Position numbers and translations under genes: made by a program. From Flammula alnicola (Eukaryota; Basidiomycota; Agaricomycetes; Agaricales; Strophariaceae), in NCBI GenBank assembly GCA_015499995.1, contig JADNRV010000154.1, forward strand, positions 61,687-125,686: a stretch of 64,000 nucleotides of DNA, given 5' to 3'. This document shows, in pieces, positions 21,745 through 31,987 of this stretch. The notes under the pieces are model-generated. The model searched no databases and had not been told where the DNA came from. It saw nothing but the letters and a program-made list of their open reading frames with translations. Positions within the stretch are counted from its first letter, which is position 1. Each line of letters starts with the position of its first letter.

Positions 21745-21864
21745 TGCTTGCTAGTAACGGAGCGCCCAAGAGCGCTCGACGGTGTGAAGCTGTGGGGGAC
21801 AATGTTGCTGGTTGCTGGATTTGTTCCCACGGTCGACCGTAGTAGTTACTGGAAAAGGAGAGGC

Positions 21865-22654
21865 TGGCTTTTTTAAGTAGAGGCCCAGCCATGAAGGACC
21901 GGACCGGGTGCATATCAGACAAGAGAGAAATCCGAGCAACTGCCCGAGAGTTCAACCTGTCCAAAAGTAGAGGCATGGGCAGAAGGCTGGCAAGGGCCTC
22001 GACGCCATACGAGGGAGAAGTGCGGAAGCACCCAGTAATCCAAAGCCCAGCCTTACACTGAATGTTGGTAAGTTGCGCAATAAGCCCCTTGTTTCGGGCC
22101 TTGCAGAAATACCACATGCGGTAACCATAAGTAATTATGGGGATAACGCACGTGCGGTAGAGGAGGCGCTTAAGATGCGGCGGCAACCCTCTGGTAGAAG
22201 ACCCAAGCATTTTCATCGATACAACCGATGTAAATCCTTTGGTGGAGTAGTATCTCACATGCTCCTTGAAAGTGAGCTTGCGATCAAAATAAAACCCAAG
22301 ATACCACCAGAACGGTTTTGGCTTGAGCCATTTGCCTGCAGTGTAGGGTTCTTCACCCAAATCAATGGCAGGATTATAAACTGAAGCCGTGTTGTCGAAG
22401 TGAAAGATCTCCGACTTCATGTGCTCCAGAGCGAGAGCAAACTTGGTAAAGAGCTCAAAAATAATCTTGTAAGCCTTGCGAAGGTTTACAACATTGGGAT
22501 CGAGTCCGGTCTCCTAAGAAATCAGGGTACCATCATCCACATATGACAGAAGGTCGACCGCAAGATGAATCTCACGGCACCTCTTGTAGAACAGACGCAT
22601 GATAGGCGCCAAATAAATAGCCGACAGGACAGGGGACAGGGCAGAGCCCTGTCC
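21865..22654 (-). pseudogene. LINE-A1 ORF2, RT catalytic and thumb part
   Basis: Reads GQGSALSPVLSAIYL, then SYVDDGTLIS followed by a TAG where copy A2 has CAG (LISQETG), then the region from FHFDNTASVYNP to GLWITGCFRTSPSYGVEAL. It ends at ...FMAGPLLKKA where B1 is inserted; the next residues of the same frame resume at 15213. The 5' half of the element is missing, and the edge is a head-to-head junction with tail A3. Confidence 0.88.
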
Positions 22655-23248
22655 TCCCGATGCTACCTCACAGGGCCCCGCACCTAGTGTGGGGTCTTGA
22701 GAAATTCTTGACTGACAACGTTACGGCATTTGCTTTCAACTGGCCCCCAGCTGGAGTCGGATGAGGGACTCTGGATGGGGGGTAATCCTGGGTGTCGTCG
22801 GGGCCTTGGCCCAAGACCTAGTGCCTGCAGGTGTTTCCATTATGGTGCGATAAATCCCGCGAGGGCCGCAGCTATGTTTGTTGCATGGCTTCGCTTGTGA
22901 CTCTCTGAGTCTATTGCACGCGTCATTTGGAGGACCCGCCATGGTGTAACGACAACGTCGAGTTTGCCAACGAAGTGGGGAGAGCCGGGCAAGCTCTGAC
23001 TTCATCTGGGTGACCCCCCTGTCCACCCTTTTAATCCATACTTACCTTACGTTCGGTAGCGTTAACAACGCCGCGCATTTGTATTTCCTGGGCTGCGAGG
23101 TCCGTCATTTGGGTTTCAGGCTGCTGGGCAGTCTCGCCCGCGTCGCGCTCGCGCACGCCGCATGCTCCCCTGCGAGCAACCAACTCCTTTCTTTTGCTTT
23201 GGGTATTGTAGCGTACTCGCTTGTATTAGATAGGGTCCGGACTGCGAT
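22655..23248 (+). mobile_element. LINE-A tail A3, first part (continues 45431-45487)
   Basis: A 5'-truncated LINE-A: the last ORF2 codons (PMLPHRAPHLVWGLEKFLTD...FAF), ORF2 stop near 22760 and 3' UTR with the GCGTTAACAACGC hairpin near 23060. It is split by B2, whose 12-bp TSD CCGGACTGCGAT is at 23237-23248 and 45419-45430. The tail resumes at 45431 (CGTGCACCGGTATATAAATT) and ends in poly(A) 45461-45487. Confidence 0.88.
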
Positions 23249-23844
23249 AATTTTTTTTTTTTTTTTTTTTTTTTAAATCAACAATTTTATACCGGTGCAC
23301 GAAAGCAGTCTGGTCTCTAACTAATACAAACGAAGGCGGTAAACTACGCGTGCAAAAGAAAGAAGTTGGCTCGACGGCGAGCATGCGACGCACGTGAGCG
23401 CGGCGCGGGTGAGATGGTGCAGCCGCCTGAAACCCAGATAGGTAGTCTTGCAACTACAGATTGTCCGTCGTCGCGGCGTTGTTAACGCTACCGCATGAAC
23501 GGCAGATAGGAATATTGAGATGGACAGGGGGGTCATCCAGATGCGAGAAGAGCCTGCCAGGCCCTCCCCGATTCACCGGTAAAATCAACGTGTCATAGCT
23601 AAGCAGGGGCCGGAGCCTCCACCGCCGTCAACCAGGTCGGGTCCTCTGCAAGTGATGCACGAAGCCAACTCAGGGAGTCGACCCCGCCAGGACTGGAACG
23701 ACCAGCCCTCTCGCCTCTCGCGAAGTCCGCCATCACTGTGACACAATGCAGAAACACCTGTGGGCAACAGGCCGCTTTGACTGCGGCGCCGCTCGCACCC
23801 AGAATTGCCCCCCGCCCAGAGTCCCTCATCCGACTCCAGCGGGG
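23249..23844 (-). other. LINE-B2 3' UTR and poly(A)
   Basis: Poly(T) 23251-23274 is followed by the B-type 3' UTR (hairpin GCGTT/AACGC near 23485). It ends at the ORF2 C-terminus codons ..PAGVG* at 23829-23844, where the poly(T) of A2 begins. No other gene. Confidence 0.8.
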
Positions 23845-24388
23845 TTTTTTTTTTGTTTTTGTTTTTTTTTATTTTAAAATCAACAATTTATATTCCAAAA
23901 CTCGAACGCAGCTGGGACTCTAACTAATACAAACGAGTACGCTACAATACCCAATGCAAAAGAAAGAAATTGGTCACTCGCAGGGGAGCGTGCGGCGCGC
24001 GTGAGCGCGACGCGGGCGAGACTGCGCAGCAGCCTGAAACCCAAATGACGGACCTCGCAGCCCAGGAAATACAAACGCACGGCGTTGTTAACGCTACCGA
24101 ACGTAAGGTAGATATGGATTAAGAGGGTGGACAGGGGGGTCACCCAGATGAAGTCAGAGCTTGCCCGGCTCTCCCCACTTCGTTGGCAAACTTGACGTTG
24201 TCGTTACACCATGGCGGGTCCTCCAAATGACGTGTGCAATAGACTCAGAGAGTCACAAGCGAAGCCATGCAACGAACACAGCTGCGGCCCTCACGGGATT
24301 TATCACACCAAGATGGAAACACCTGCGGGCACTAGGTCTTGGGCCAAGGCCCCAACGACACCTAGGATCACCCCCCATCCAGAGTCCC

Positions 24389-27018
24389 TCATCTGACTCT
24401 GGCTGGGGGCCGGTTGAAAGCAAACGCCGTAACGTTGTCAGTCAAAAATTTCTCAAGACCCCACACTAGGTGCGGGGCCCTGTGAGGTAGCATCGGGAGC
24501 TTCGGGCACCCAAAGAGATGGTCGCGCGTCTGAGGATAAACCCCACACGTACAACCGAGAGCAAGTGGATCATTGATTTTGAACTGCTCGTAGTACGAGC
24601 CGATCGGAGCATGATTCGTGATAGCATGGCACATGCGGGCGAACAACTGAGAGTTGCGGCCGCCCACTTCAAGCCACGGCCCGCCGCGAATGGGGGTCGG
24701 ATGGAGAGGATTACCCTTTAGATCCTCTAACTCCAAGAAATTGGAGCCAAGTAAATTGGGAACCTCGTCGACCTCTGTCGACCAAGCATCCCGCGCTACA
24801 GTGTCGGCTTTGTTCTTAAGCCAAGCAATAGAAAGAGGGGTATTCAGTGTAACAGGTACACCCGGAAACCCCAGGACGAGGTTGTGAGCCTCTTGATGAA
24901 TGTCCCACTCCATATCGGAGGGAGACTCTGCAAAAACGACTTTACGGTTACCACCACCTTGGAACCATCGTTCAAGTGTCCGACATACTATCAGAGAAGA
25001 ACCCTGATGAGAATGCGGGGAAGGATCAACGGCCATTCGAGCAGCATGCATCAAATCCATGAAAATAACTATCCTGGTGACGTCTCCAAATGCTACCATT
25101 GCGGAGATGGCCACCGAGATGGCATCGAGCTCAGCATCAGTGCTGTTAGCTCGTCCGGAAGAGTGGCATCTGGCCAAAACCAGAGCACCCTGCCGTTTGA
25201 TAACAATGCCGTTGGCAGCCTGCCAGGGCCCCAGAGGGACCGAGCCATCGACACCAGCATATGCGGTACCTGGCTCATCGTCACACTTTTCGATGAGTTT
25301 GTCCAGTATGATTTTCCACGCAGCATCAGGGTCTTCGGCCCTGCTGATACGGGGTTTGGCCATCTATGTAAACCGGCTTGCATGCCGGTCCATTAGACGA
25401 TATCCAGGCCTGGCATCTGGAGCAAACGGCTCCAGCTCCTCCAGACCAGCGGGGTGGAACAATGCATTGCCCACAAGTCCGCCGCGCAACTTCTCATGTT
25501 GACGCTCGGTAAAATTCTCGATCGCCATCTTGTGAGGGACGGCTCTCTTAAGTAAAGGTCCTGCCATAAATGACCGGACAGGGTGTGTATCAGACAAGAG
25601 AGAGATCCAGGCAACCGCCCGAGAGTTCAACCTGTCTAGAAGTAGGGGCATGGGCAGAAGGCCGGCAAGGGCCTCGACGCCATACGAGGGAGAAGTGCGG
25701 AAGCACCCAGTAATCCAAAGCCCAGCCTTACGCTGAACGTTGGTAAGTTGCGCAATAAGCCCCTTGTTTCGGGCCTTGCAGAAATACCACATGCAGTAAC
25801 CATAAGTAATTATGGGGATAACGCACGTGCGGTAGAGGAGGCGCTTAAGATGCGGCAGCAACCCTCTGGTAGAAGACCCAAGCATTTTCATCGATACAAC
25901 CGATGTAAATCCTTTGGTGGAGTAGTATCTCACATGCTCCTTGAAAGTGAGCTTGCGATCAAAATAAAACCCAAGATACCGCCAGAACGGTTTTGGCTTG
26001 AGCCATTTGCCTGCAGTGTAGGGTTCTTCACCCAAATCAATGGCAGGATTATAAACTGAAGCCGTGTTGTCGAAGTGAAAGATCTCCGACTTCGCGTGCT
26101 CCAGAGCGAGAGCGAACTTGGTAAAGAGCTCAAATATAATCTTGTAAGCCTTACGAAGGTTTACAACATTGGGATCGAGTCCGGTCTCCTGAGAAATCAG
26201 GGTGCCATCGTCAACATATGACAGAAGGTCAACCGCAAGATGAATCTCACGGCACCTCTTGTAGAAAAGACGCATGATAGGCGCCAAGTAAATAGCCGAC
26301 AAGACAGGGGACAGGGCAGAGCCCTGTCCCATGCCCACATCTGCCTGCAGAGGGTCTGACAGGAAGGAATTCCACGCATAACGCGTCTTCCTCTCTACCA
26401 GATAAGAACTGAAAAACTTGACCACCAGAGGCGGAAAGCCAAGCTTCCGGAGAATGATCACGAGAACCTCATGGTTAAGGGAAGGAAAGAACTGAGCAAG
26501 GTCAAAGGCAAGGACGCTAGTCCTCAACCCTCTAGCCCACCCAGCCCTCACCATGTGTGTCAAAAACAGACCCGCATCCTCGGTGGAGCGTCCCCTGATG
26601 CCTCCAACCTGATTCGGGTGAAATATATCCTGTCCGACAGCATCGAACTGAATGCGATTCGAGATCATTTTCTCGATGAGTTTCCCCACAGTGTTCAGAA
26701 GCACAATAGGCCTGAACGCCTTAGGGGTGGAGTACGAGGGTTTGCCGGGTTTGGGGATGATAACCGACATAGATTCCTTGAAGGGAGACGGCCAATGACC
26801 CACATGCATGCAGGCATTAGCAATTGAGATAAGGACCTCCACAGAGTGGGGGTCCCGACGTACAATCTTCTTCAGGTGGGACCAATTGACATGATCCGGA
26901 CCCGGAGAAGAAAGACCGGAACACGCAGAAAGTGCTTCCGTGAGTTCCAGCGGGGAGAAGGGAGCCCAGTCCCGCACAGGAAGTTGCGGGATGGACTCCA
27001 AGAGAGCAGCATCGTATG
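24389..27018 (-). pseudogene. LINE-A2 ORF2, RT to C-terminus, one TAG
   Basis: From the K2 boundary it reads YDAALLESIPQLPVRDWAPF, then all RT motifs (FRPIVLLNTVGKL, AFDLAQFFPSLNHE, GMGQGSALSP, SYVDDGTLIS). A TAG near 25362 replaces the TGG (Trp) that A1 has in RFTWMAKPR. RNase H (AYAGVDGSVPLG, STDAELDAISVAI, IVIFMDLMHAAR) and the zinc motif CTCGVYPQTRDHLFGC follow. The RNase H TDSMH box has become MDLMH, so the third catalytic Asp position keeps D but its neighbours changed. The other half of ORF2 is at 34993-36246. Confidence 0.9.
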
Positions 27019-27439
27019 GAGGTCTTTACACTCCCCCACCTGTTTCACGTGGACTCCATGGACTCCACGGAATCCATGGACAATCCGTGGACTTTTTACA
27101 ATTTTTTTTCAGGTTTGATTTTGGTGAAAACACCTGCCAAATTGCAAATTTTAGTCCGTGAAAAGTCCACGAAAAGTTCACACAATGTCCATTTTGGGTG
27201 TGGACTCCATGGACTATCCGTGGACAATGCCATGGATTTTGTGGACCTGCCCTTACTATATTAATAATAATAGCAAAATAAAATAAAATGCCATAGCTGA
27301 GAATTGAACTATTGACTGACAGAATATTACTATTGCCACGCTGTAGCCACCTACACCAAGGCGCCATTTATTATATACGAATTTTGGTTATATATATACC
27401 GACCGGCGTCGGCAACTCGGCACCCGGTTACCGAACGTT

Positions 27440-27470
27440 GGTGACGCGGCTGCAACGTTGCCACGTCACC
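27440..27470 (+). promoter_or_regulatory. 31-bp palindromic block upstream of the K2 passenger gene
   Basis: Arms GGTGACG...CGTCACC enclose an inner palindrome GCAACGTTGC. It lies about 90 bp before the first ATG and 40 bp after a TATATATACC tract. The same block is in K3 (29671-29701, opposite strand) with one change. Confidence 0.6.
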
Positions 27471-28156
27471 ACCATTGTTCGCTCGCACCACCACCAACGC
27501 TCACCACAACCACCACCACCACCACCACACACACTCACCACTACCACCACCACCACATCTCGATGCGGACCACCCGCTCCACCGCCTCAACGACACGCAG
27601 CGGCGCTATCCGCGACGCTGTCGCTACAGCCGCCGCCCCAAATCGCCGCAAACGACAGGCGTCGAATGCGGATGAGGTCGCCGACAAGCGCCCGCGAACC
27701 GACCGCACCGACGACGACGACGACGGAAACGCCGGAAAAGACGCACCCGACAGGGACGAGGACGAGGGAGAGGGCGACGAGGACGACGAAGGCAACACCG
27801 CCGCGGGAGCACCCGCTCGACGCGGGAAGGGACAGGGACGAGGGAGTGCACGCAGTGCACAGGGCGGGCGCGGGCACGGGGCGGGCGCGGGCACGGGGCG
27901 GGCGCGGGCACGGGGCGGGCGCGGGCACGGGGGACGAGGACGGGGAAAGGGGTCCCGAGGAGGGAAAAAGAGCGGGTAGGTTGCTCTTCCCCCCCCCTTT
28001 CCTATGTTCGCTGACCCGTTTCACACAGACGCACGGGCGAAATGAGGGCGGCCGAGGACGCGGCCGCTGAAACACCCACCCATCTCACCCCGTACGTCCA
28101 CCCCCTCCTCCGCATCCCATTTACTGACCCCAGCCCCCCGAAACCAGGTCCGAGCA

Positions 28157-30088
28157 GAGTACTTTTCACTCCCCCACTGATTCCACGTGGAATGGGAGGG
28201 AATCCACATGGAATGGAGGGAATCCACATGGAATTGGAGGGAATCCACATGGAATGGAGGGAATCCACGTGGAATTAGAAGGAATCCACGTGGAATTAGA
28301 GGGAATCCACATGGAATTGGAGGGAATTCCATGTGGACTCCAGAGACCAGTGAGAAAATCGGAGCACTTAGATAGCAATGTACTGGGGAGAGAAATTCAA
28401 ATACATTTATTTAATCTATAAATTACATGGTATACTACAAAAAAAAACTCAGAGCAAGAAAACGAGCCGCAGGAATACCTGCGGCTCATTTTTGACGTAC
28501 TGGGAGCCCTCGCCCACTGCATGCACCACCTCGTCCTCGACCTTCAGCGCGTTAGGCCAGTCCTCCTGCAACGGCGGTGTCGTTCTTGCAGGTCGTCCGT
28601 GGGCGCTTCATGTCCCGGCGGTCGCGTCGCGGTTGCTGCTGTCATGGGCGGTCCACCAGCCACGTCACCGCATCGTCCTGCTCGTCCTTGCGTGCTGGGC
28701 TGGTGGTTACCGACGCCGCCGTTGCCGTTGCCGTCATCATCGTCATCGCGGTGCTATCAGCAGCCCCGGCCGCGCTCGTGCACCTGCGGGGTCGTCGTCG
28801 TCGCGTCTCCGCGGTCGCAGCGGGGTCGTCGGTGCCTCCGTGGTCGGGTCGTTGGCCCTTCCGTGTTTGCGGTGTCGTCGCCTCCGCTGTCGCTTCGTTG
28901 GCGCCTCATCGTGGCCTCGTCGTCGCGTCTGTGGTCGTTGCGTCATCACGTCCGTCCTCGTCGCGTCGTCCGTCGTCGCGTCGTCCATCATCGTCTCGTC
29001 CGTCGTTGTGTCTTCGCGTCGTTGTGTCTTCACGTCGTCGTGTCGTGGCGTCGTCGTGTCGTGGCGTCGTCCGTTGTCGCGGTCCGTCGTGGCGTCGTCC
29101 GTCGTGGCGTCGTCCGTCGTTGCTTCGGTCGTTGCAGCGTCGTTGCTTCGGTCGTTGCAGCGTCGTCGCTTCGGTCGTTGCTTGCGTCGTCGTCGTGTCG
29201 TTGCTGTTGCGACTGCCCACCCGACGTCAGAACGACGCAGGAGCACGACGCCGTGCTCCCGCTGTCGTTGCCGTGGCGCACCCGTCGCGTGACGGTTGTG
29301 GTTGCGGTGGGCCGCGTGCGACGTTACCGTCGGCGTCGTTTTACGTGCCCGCGGCACGGTGCATCTGTGAGAGGCGCAGTGGGGGGTCAGCCGTCGTCGC
29401 GGGGTCGTCGTTTACGACGTACCGTGTGGGCCTCCCATTCCTGGGTCCCCCCTTGGTATCCAGCACCCCCCGCGGCGCGTATTCCCTTACGCGCCACGTC
29501 GTCGCGTCCTGCTGGCTCGCTTTCGTGTATCCACGGCGTCGTCATTGCGTACTGGGCACGGCGTCGTCGTCGTCGTTGCCGCGGTTGTGCGGTGGTCGTG
29601 GTCATGGAGCAGCGGGTGGTCCGTGAGGAGGGATGACGTGGTGGGGATGGTGGTGGAAGGGAAGAAAGATGGTGACGTGGCAATGTTGCAGCCGCGTCAC
29701 CACCACGCGGCAATGAGTTGCCGGTTTACCGAGGTCACGTGCACTGGCCGGGTTCTTCGGAATCCGTCATTTTTTACCGAATTAACCGAATTCATTGTAT
29801 AATTAATGTAAGATGATTAAGTAATTACTTAATATATTATTATACAATAAATATATACTAGGTGACCGGATTCCATTTTCCATTCCGTTTTGCGTTCCGT
29901 TCCGGCAAATTCCGGTGCCCATACCAGATTCCGGGTCAATCCGGTACCCATTCCACCGGACTGACATCCGGTATTTTGGCTGGTCCCTGTGCCAAACCCA
30001 TTCCACCGGAATCACCCGGATTCCACTAGGAATCCACGTGGATTCCGCCGGATTCCACTAGGAATCCGTGGGGGACACATAAGAACTC
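28157..30088 (-). mobile_element. TIR element K3 (1,932 bp), nested in exon 3 of the passenger gene
   Basis: Exact 8-bp TSD TCCGAGCA (28149-28156, 30089-30096). Ends are GAGTACTTTTCACTCCCCCA and, complemented, GAGTTCTTATGTGTCCCCCA. Subterminal repeats of GGAATCCACATGGAAT type lie at 28185-28345 and 29865-30060. The centre (28500-29720) is GC-rich with many CGTCGT runs; on the minus strand it resembles the 5' exons of the K2/K1 gene (MTTTTAQPRQRRRRRRAQY near 29605; an intron-like GTACGT...CTGAC...CTCACAG around 29368-29430). Orientation by termini and by gene agree on minus. 28378-28500 and 29720-29865 are AT-rich with nothing codable. No transposase. Confidence 0.8.
29671..29701 (-). promoter_or_regulatory. 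31-bp palindromic block of K3
   Basis: Minus-strand copy of the K2 block (arms GGTGACG/CGTCACC). The only difference is CpG to CpA in the centre (GCAACATTGC). It lies just upstream of the K3 exon-1 relic, the same position as in K2. Confidence 0.6.
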
Positions 30089-31987
30089 TCCGAGCAGGTG
30101 CTCGAGGCCAGCGGCATCGCCGTTGCGCCGCCAGCACGACCCCGCACCGCGGCTGGCCCGCGTATGCCCCCACGGCCCACCGTTCCCGCCTCGCGTCAGC
30201 GCCGCCCCGACGACGACGACACTGATAGCACTGACGGCAGCACCGAGGACAGCGGTGCTGCCCGTCGAGCTGCTGTCAAGTCGGGCAAGCGCCCAGCGGA
30301 GTCCGCGGGCACCGACGATGAGGACGACAAGGACGACGCCCAGGAGCATGGCGACGACGACGCCCAGAAGCGTGGCGACGACGACGACGATGAGAACAGC
30401 ACCGCGGGCAGCGACGTGGACAGGCACAATGACGAAGACGAGCACGACAACGAAGACGAGGAAGACAGGGATGGGGATGGGAATGGGGATGAGCACGGCA
30501 ACGCGGACGAGGACGGGGACGAGCACGGCAACATGGATGAGGACGGGGATGAGCACGGCGATTCTGACGATGGCAATGCCGTTGGTCAGGCCGCCGCTGG
30601 CGCTAAGCCCACCGCCGTCGCTGGCGCTAAGCCCGCAGCCACCGCTGCCGTCGCTGGCACTAAGCCCGCAGCCACCGCTGCTGTCGCTGGCATCGGTGAA
30701 CCCGCAGCCACTGCTGCTGTCAGTAAACCCGCAGCCACCGCCGTCGCTGGCGTTAAACCCGCACCTGCCACGCTGGCATTGGTAAACCTGCAGCCACCTC
30801 TGCTGCTGTCAGTAAGCTTACAGCTGCCGCCTCCGATGAAGAAGGCTCCTTTTCATTACAAGGAGCATCCCGCATCACGGGAGGTATTTTTCGAGGCCGT
30901 GCAGCTGGCAATGCACCCAATATGGCAGATTTTGGATCTACTAAGACATCTGACAACTTGGGATATGTCCGTGGGATGCTGTTTATGTATACGTCCCCAT
31001 CTTCCGTCGGAGCCTTGGACATAGCTATTACGAATGCGGATTTTCAAATTAGGTGTGAAGTGACAGAGGATGTCATGGAACTCGTCACGGAGATTCTCAA
31101 GAGAGACTCTTCACTTGAAGGTATGTCTCGAAACTCATCTGTATTAAAGAAATTCTAATTTTATTTTCTTAAAAGGTAAACCTATATACTTTCATGAAGA
31201 GGGCTATTGGATTCTTCGAGGGCGTGTCGGTGAGGAGCTTATGGATAAAGCACCTGTGAAATGGGTCATGGAGAGTGGAAATTATATGTTACGTGTATTC
31301 GTAAGTTTATTTTCAGTTTGGTTTAGTAAAAAGACTTAGAAATTATTAGGTTCCTGAGTCTTTTGGTTTAGCGGCTTCTACTGTCCCGTCTTCTCGTTCT
31401 GTATCTGGGTCTGGGTCTCGTGCTGGTTCATCGGTTCCTTCTGTTTCTGACTCTTATCATAATTCTCCAAACCCTTCCTACCACGAAGAAATCCTCACTG
31501 CCTTGGGGGTTGATCTTACTCTGGCTAAGTCTTCTGATGGAGCACGTTCTATGGCGGATTATACAATTTTCATATATTACGAAAAGTGGAAGGCCATTAA
31601 TCAGGCCCACTCTACATACCAGAACCTAAAGAATCAGCAATCATGGCCTTTTCGTAAGCTCATCAAGAAAGACATTATCGACATGATTACTGGTCGCTCG
31701 AAATACTTTTCCCATTCCCAGAAAATCTTCCCCCTTATTGTCAAAAATTCCAACTTCACTGGGATGCTTGCATGGCTAGACTCGAACGGTACACTGCCAT
31801 CGGAAGAGATCTGACACGTGGAAAAAGCAGTTTATACGATCAACGACTTGAAGGCGTGGGTGGACAATGGCGGAACGTTGGATCCAAAGAGTAAAAGAGC
31901 GAAGAAAAAGGGAAAAGGGAAGCAGAAGCAGAAGGGAATTTCACATAAGAAAGGTAGTACTAGTCGAAAGCAGTAGGTTTTTCTTTT

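Larger units (their letters stand above)
15214..21864 (-). mobile_element. LINE-B copy B1, full length (about 6.65 kb)
   Basis: Runs from poly(T) at 15214-15240 (poly(A) of the minus strand) to a 5' end near 21862 (sense CTCTCCTTTTCCAGTAAC). Exact 13-bp TSDs TGGCTTTTTTAAG lie on both sides, inside LINE A1 ORF2. It has a 5' UTR (21745-21862), ORF1, TAATG, ORF2, 3' UTR and tail, so reverse transcription reached the 5' end. Both ORFs carry a few inactivating changes. Confidence 0.93.
13730..22654 (-). mobile_element. LINE-A copy A1, truncated at both ends, split by LINE B1
   Basis: The minus-strand LINE-A covers RT from GQGSALSP (22654) through RNase H and the zinc motif into the 3' UTR. It ends near 13730 without poly(A); other A copies continue with TTCGGTAGCGTTAAC. 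B1 is inserted at 15214-21864, flanked by TGGCTTTTTTAAG at 15201-15213 and 21865-21877, so A1 is older than B1. The upper end meets the oppositely oriented tail A3 exactly at a palindrome (22634-22654). Confidence 0.88.
27563..31976 (+). pseudogene. K2 passenger gene: acidic, low-complexity protein with a conserved C-terminal region
   Basis: I do not recognise the family. Exon model: 27563-27975, 28029-28091, 28148-28156 continued at 30097-31120 (split by K3), 31176-31300, 31350-31976. Introns are 53, 56, 55 and 49 bp with GT..AG ends. Order in the protein: MRTTRSTASTTRSG, basic RKRQ and acidic stretches, RG-rich GRGHGAG repeats, a second acidic region with DEDGDEHGN repeats (about 30480-30560), KPAATAAVAG repeats (30600-30780), then a non-repetitive part from GGIFRGRAAGN through YIFHEEGYW-like and YEKWKAINQAHS to a lysine-rich tail (KSKRAKKKGKGK). 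Damage: one missing base near 30770 and TGA at 31812-31814. A nuclear or DNA-binding role is only a guess from the charge. Confidence 0.6.

Noticed and set aside
28185..28345. Regular short repeats resembling a CRISPR array
   Set aside because: Units are about 20 bp of near-identical GGAATCCACATGGAAT without unique spacers, in a eukaryotic TIR element; they are subterminal transposon repeats.
28521..29636. Long plus-strand open frames (350-370 codons, Arg/Ser/Val-rich) in the centre of K3
   Set aside because: All three plus frames are open because of CGTCGT-type composition. The TIR orientation and the similarity to K1/K2 exons point to the minus strand, and no domain is visible.
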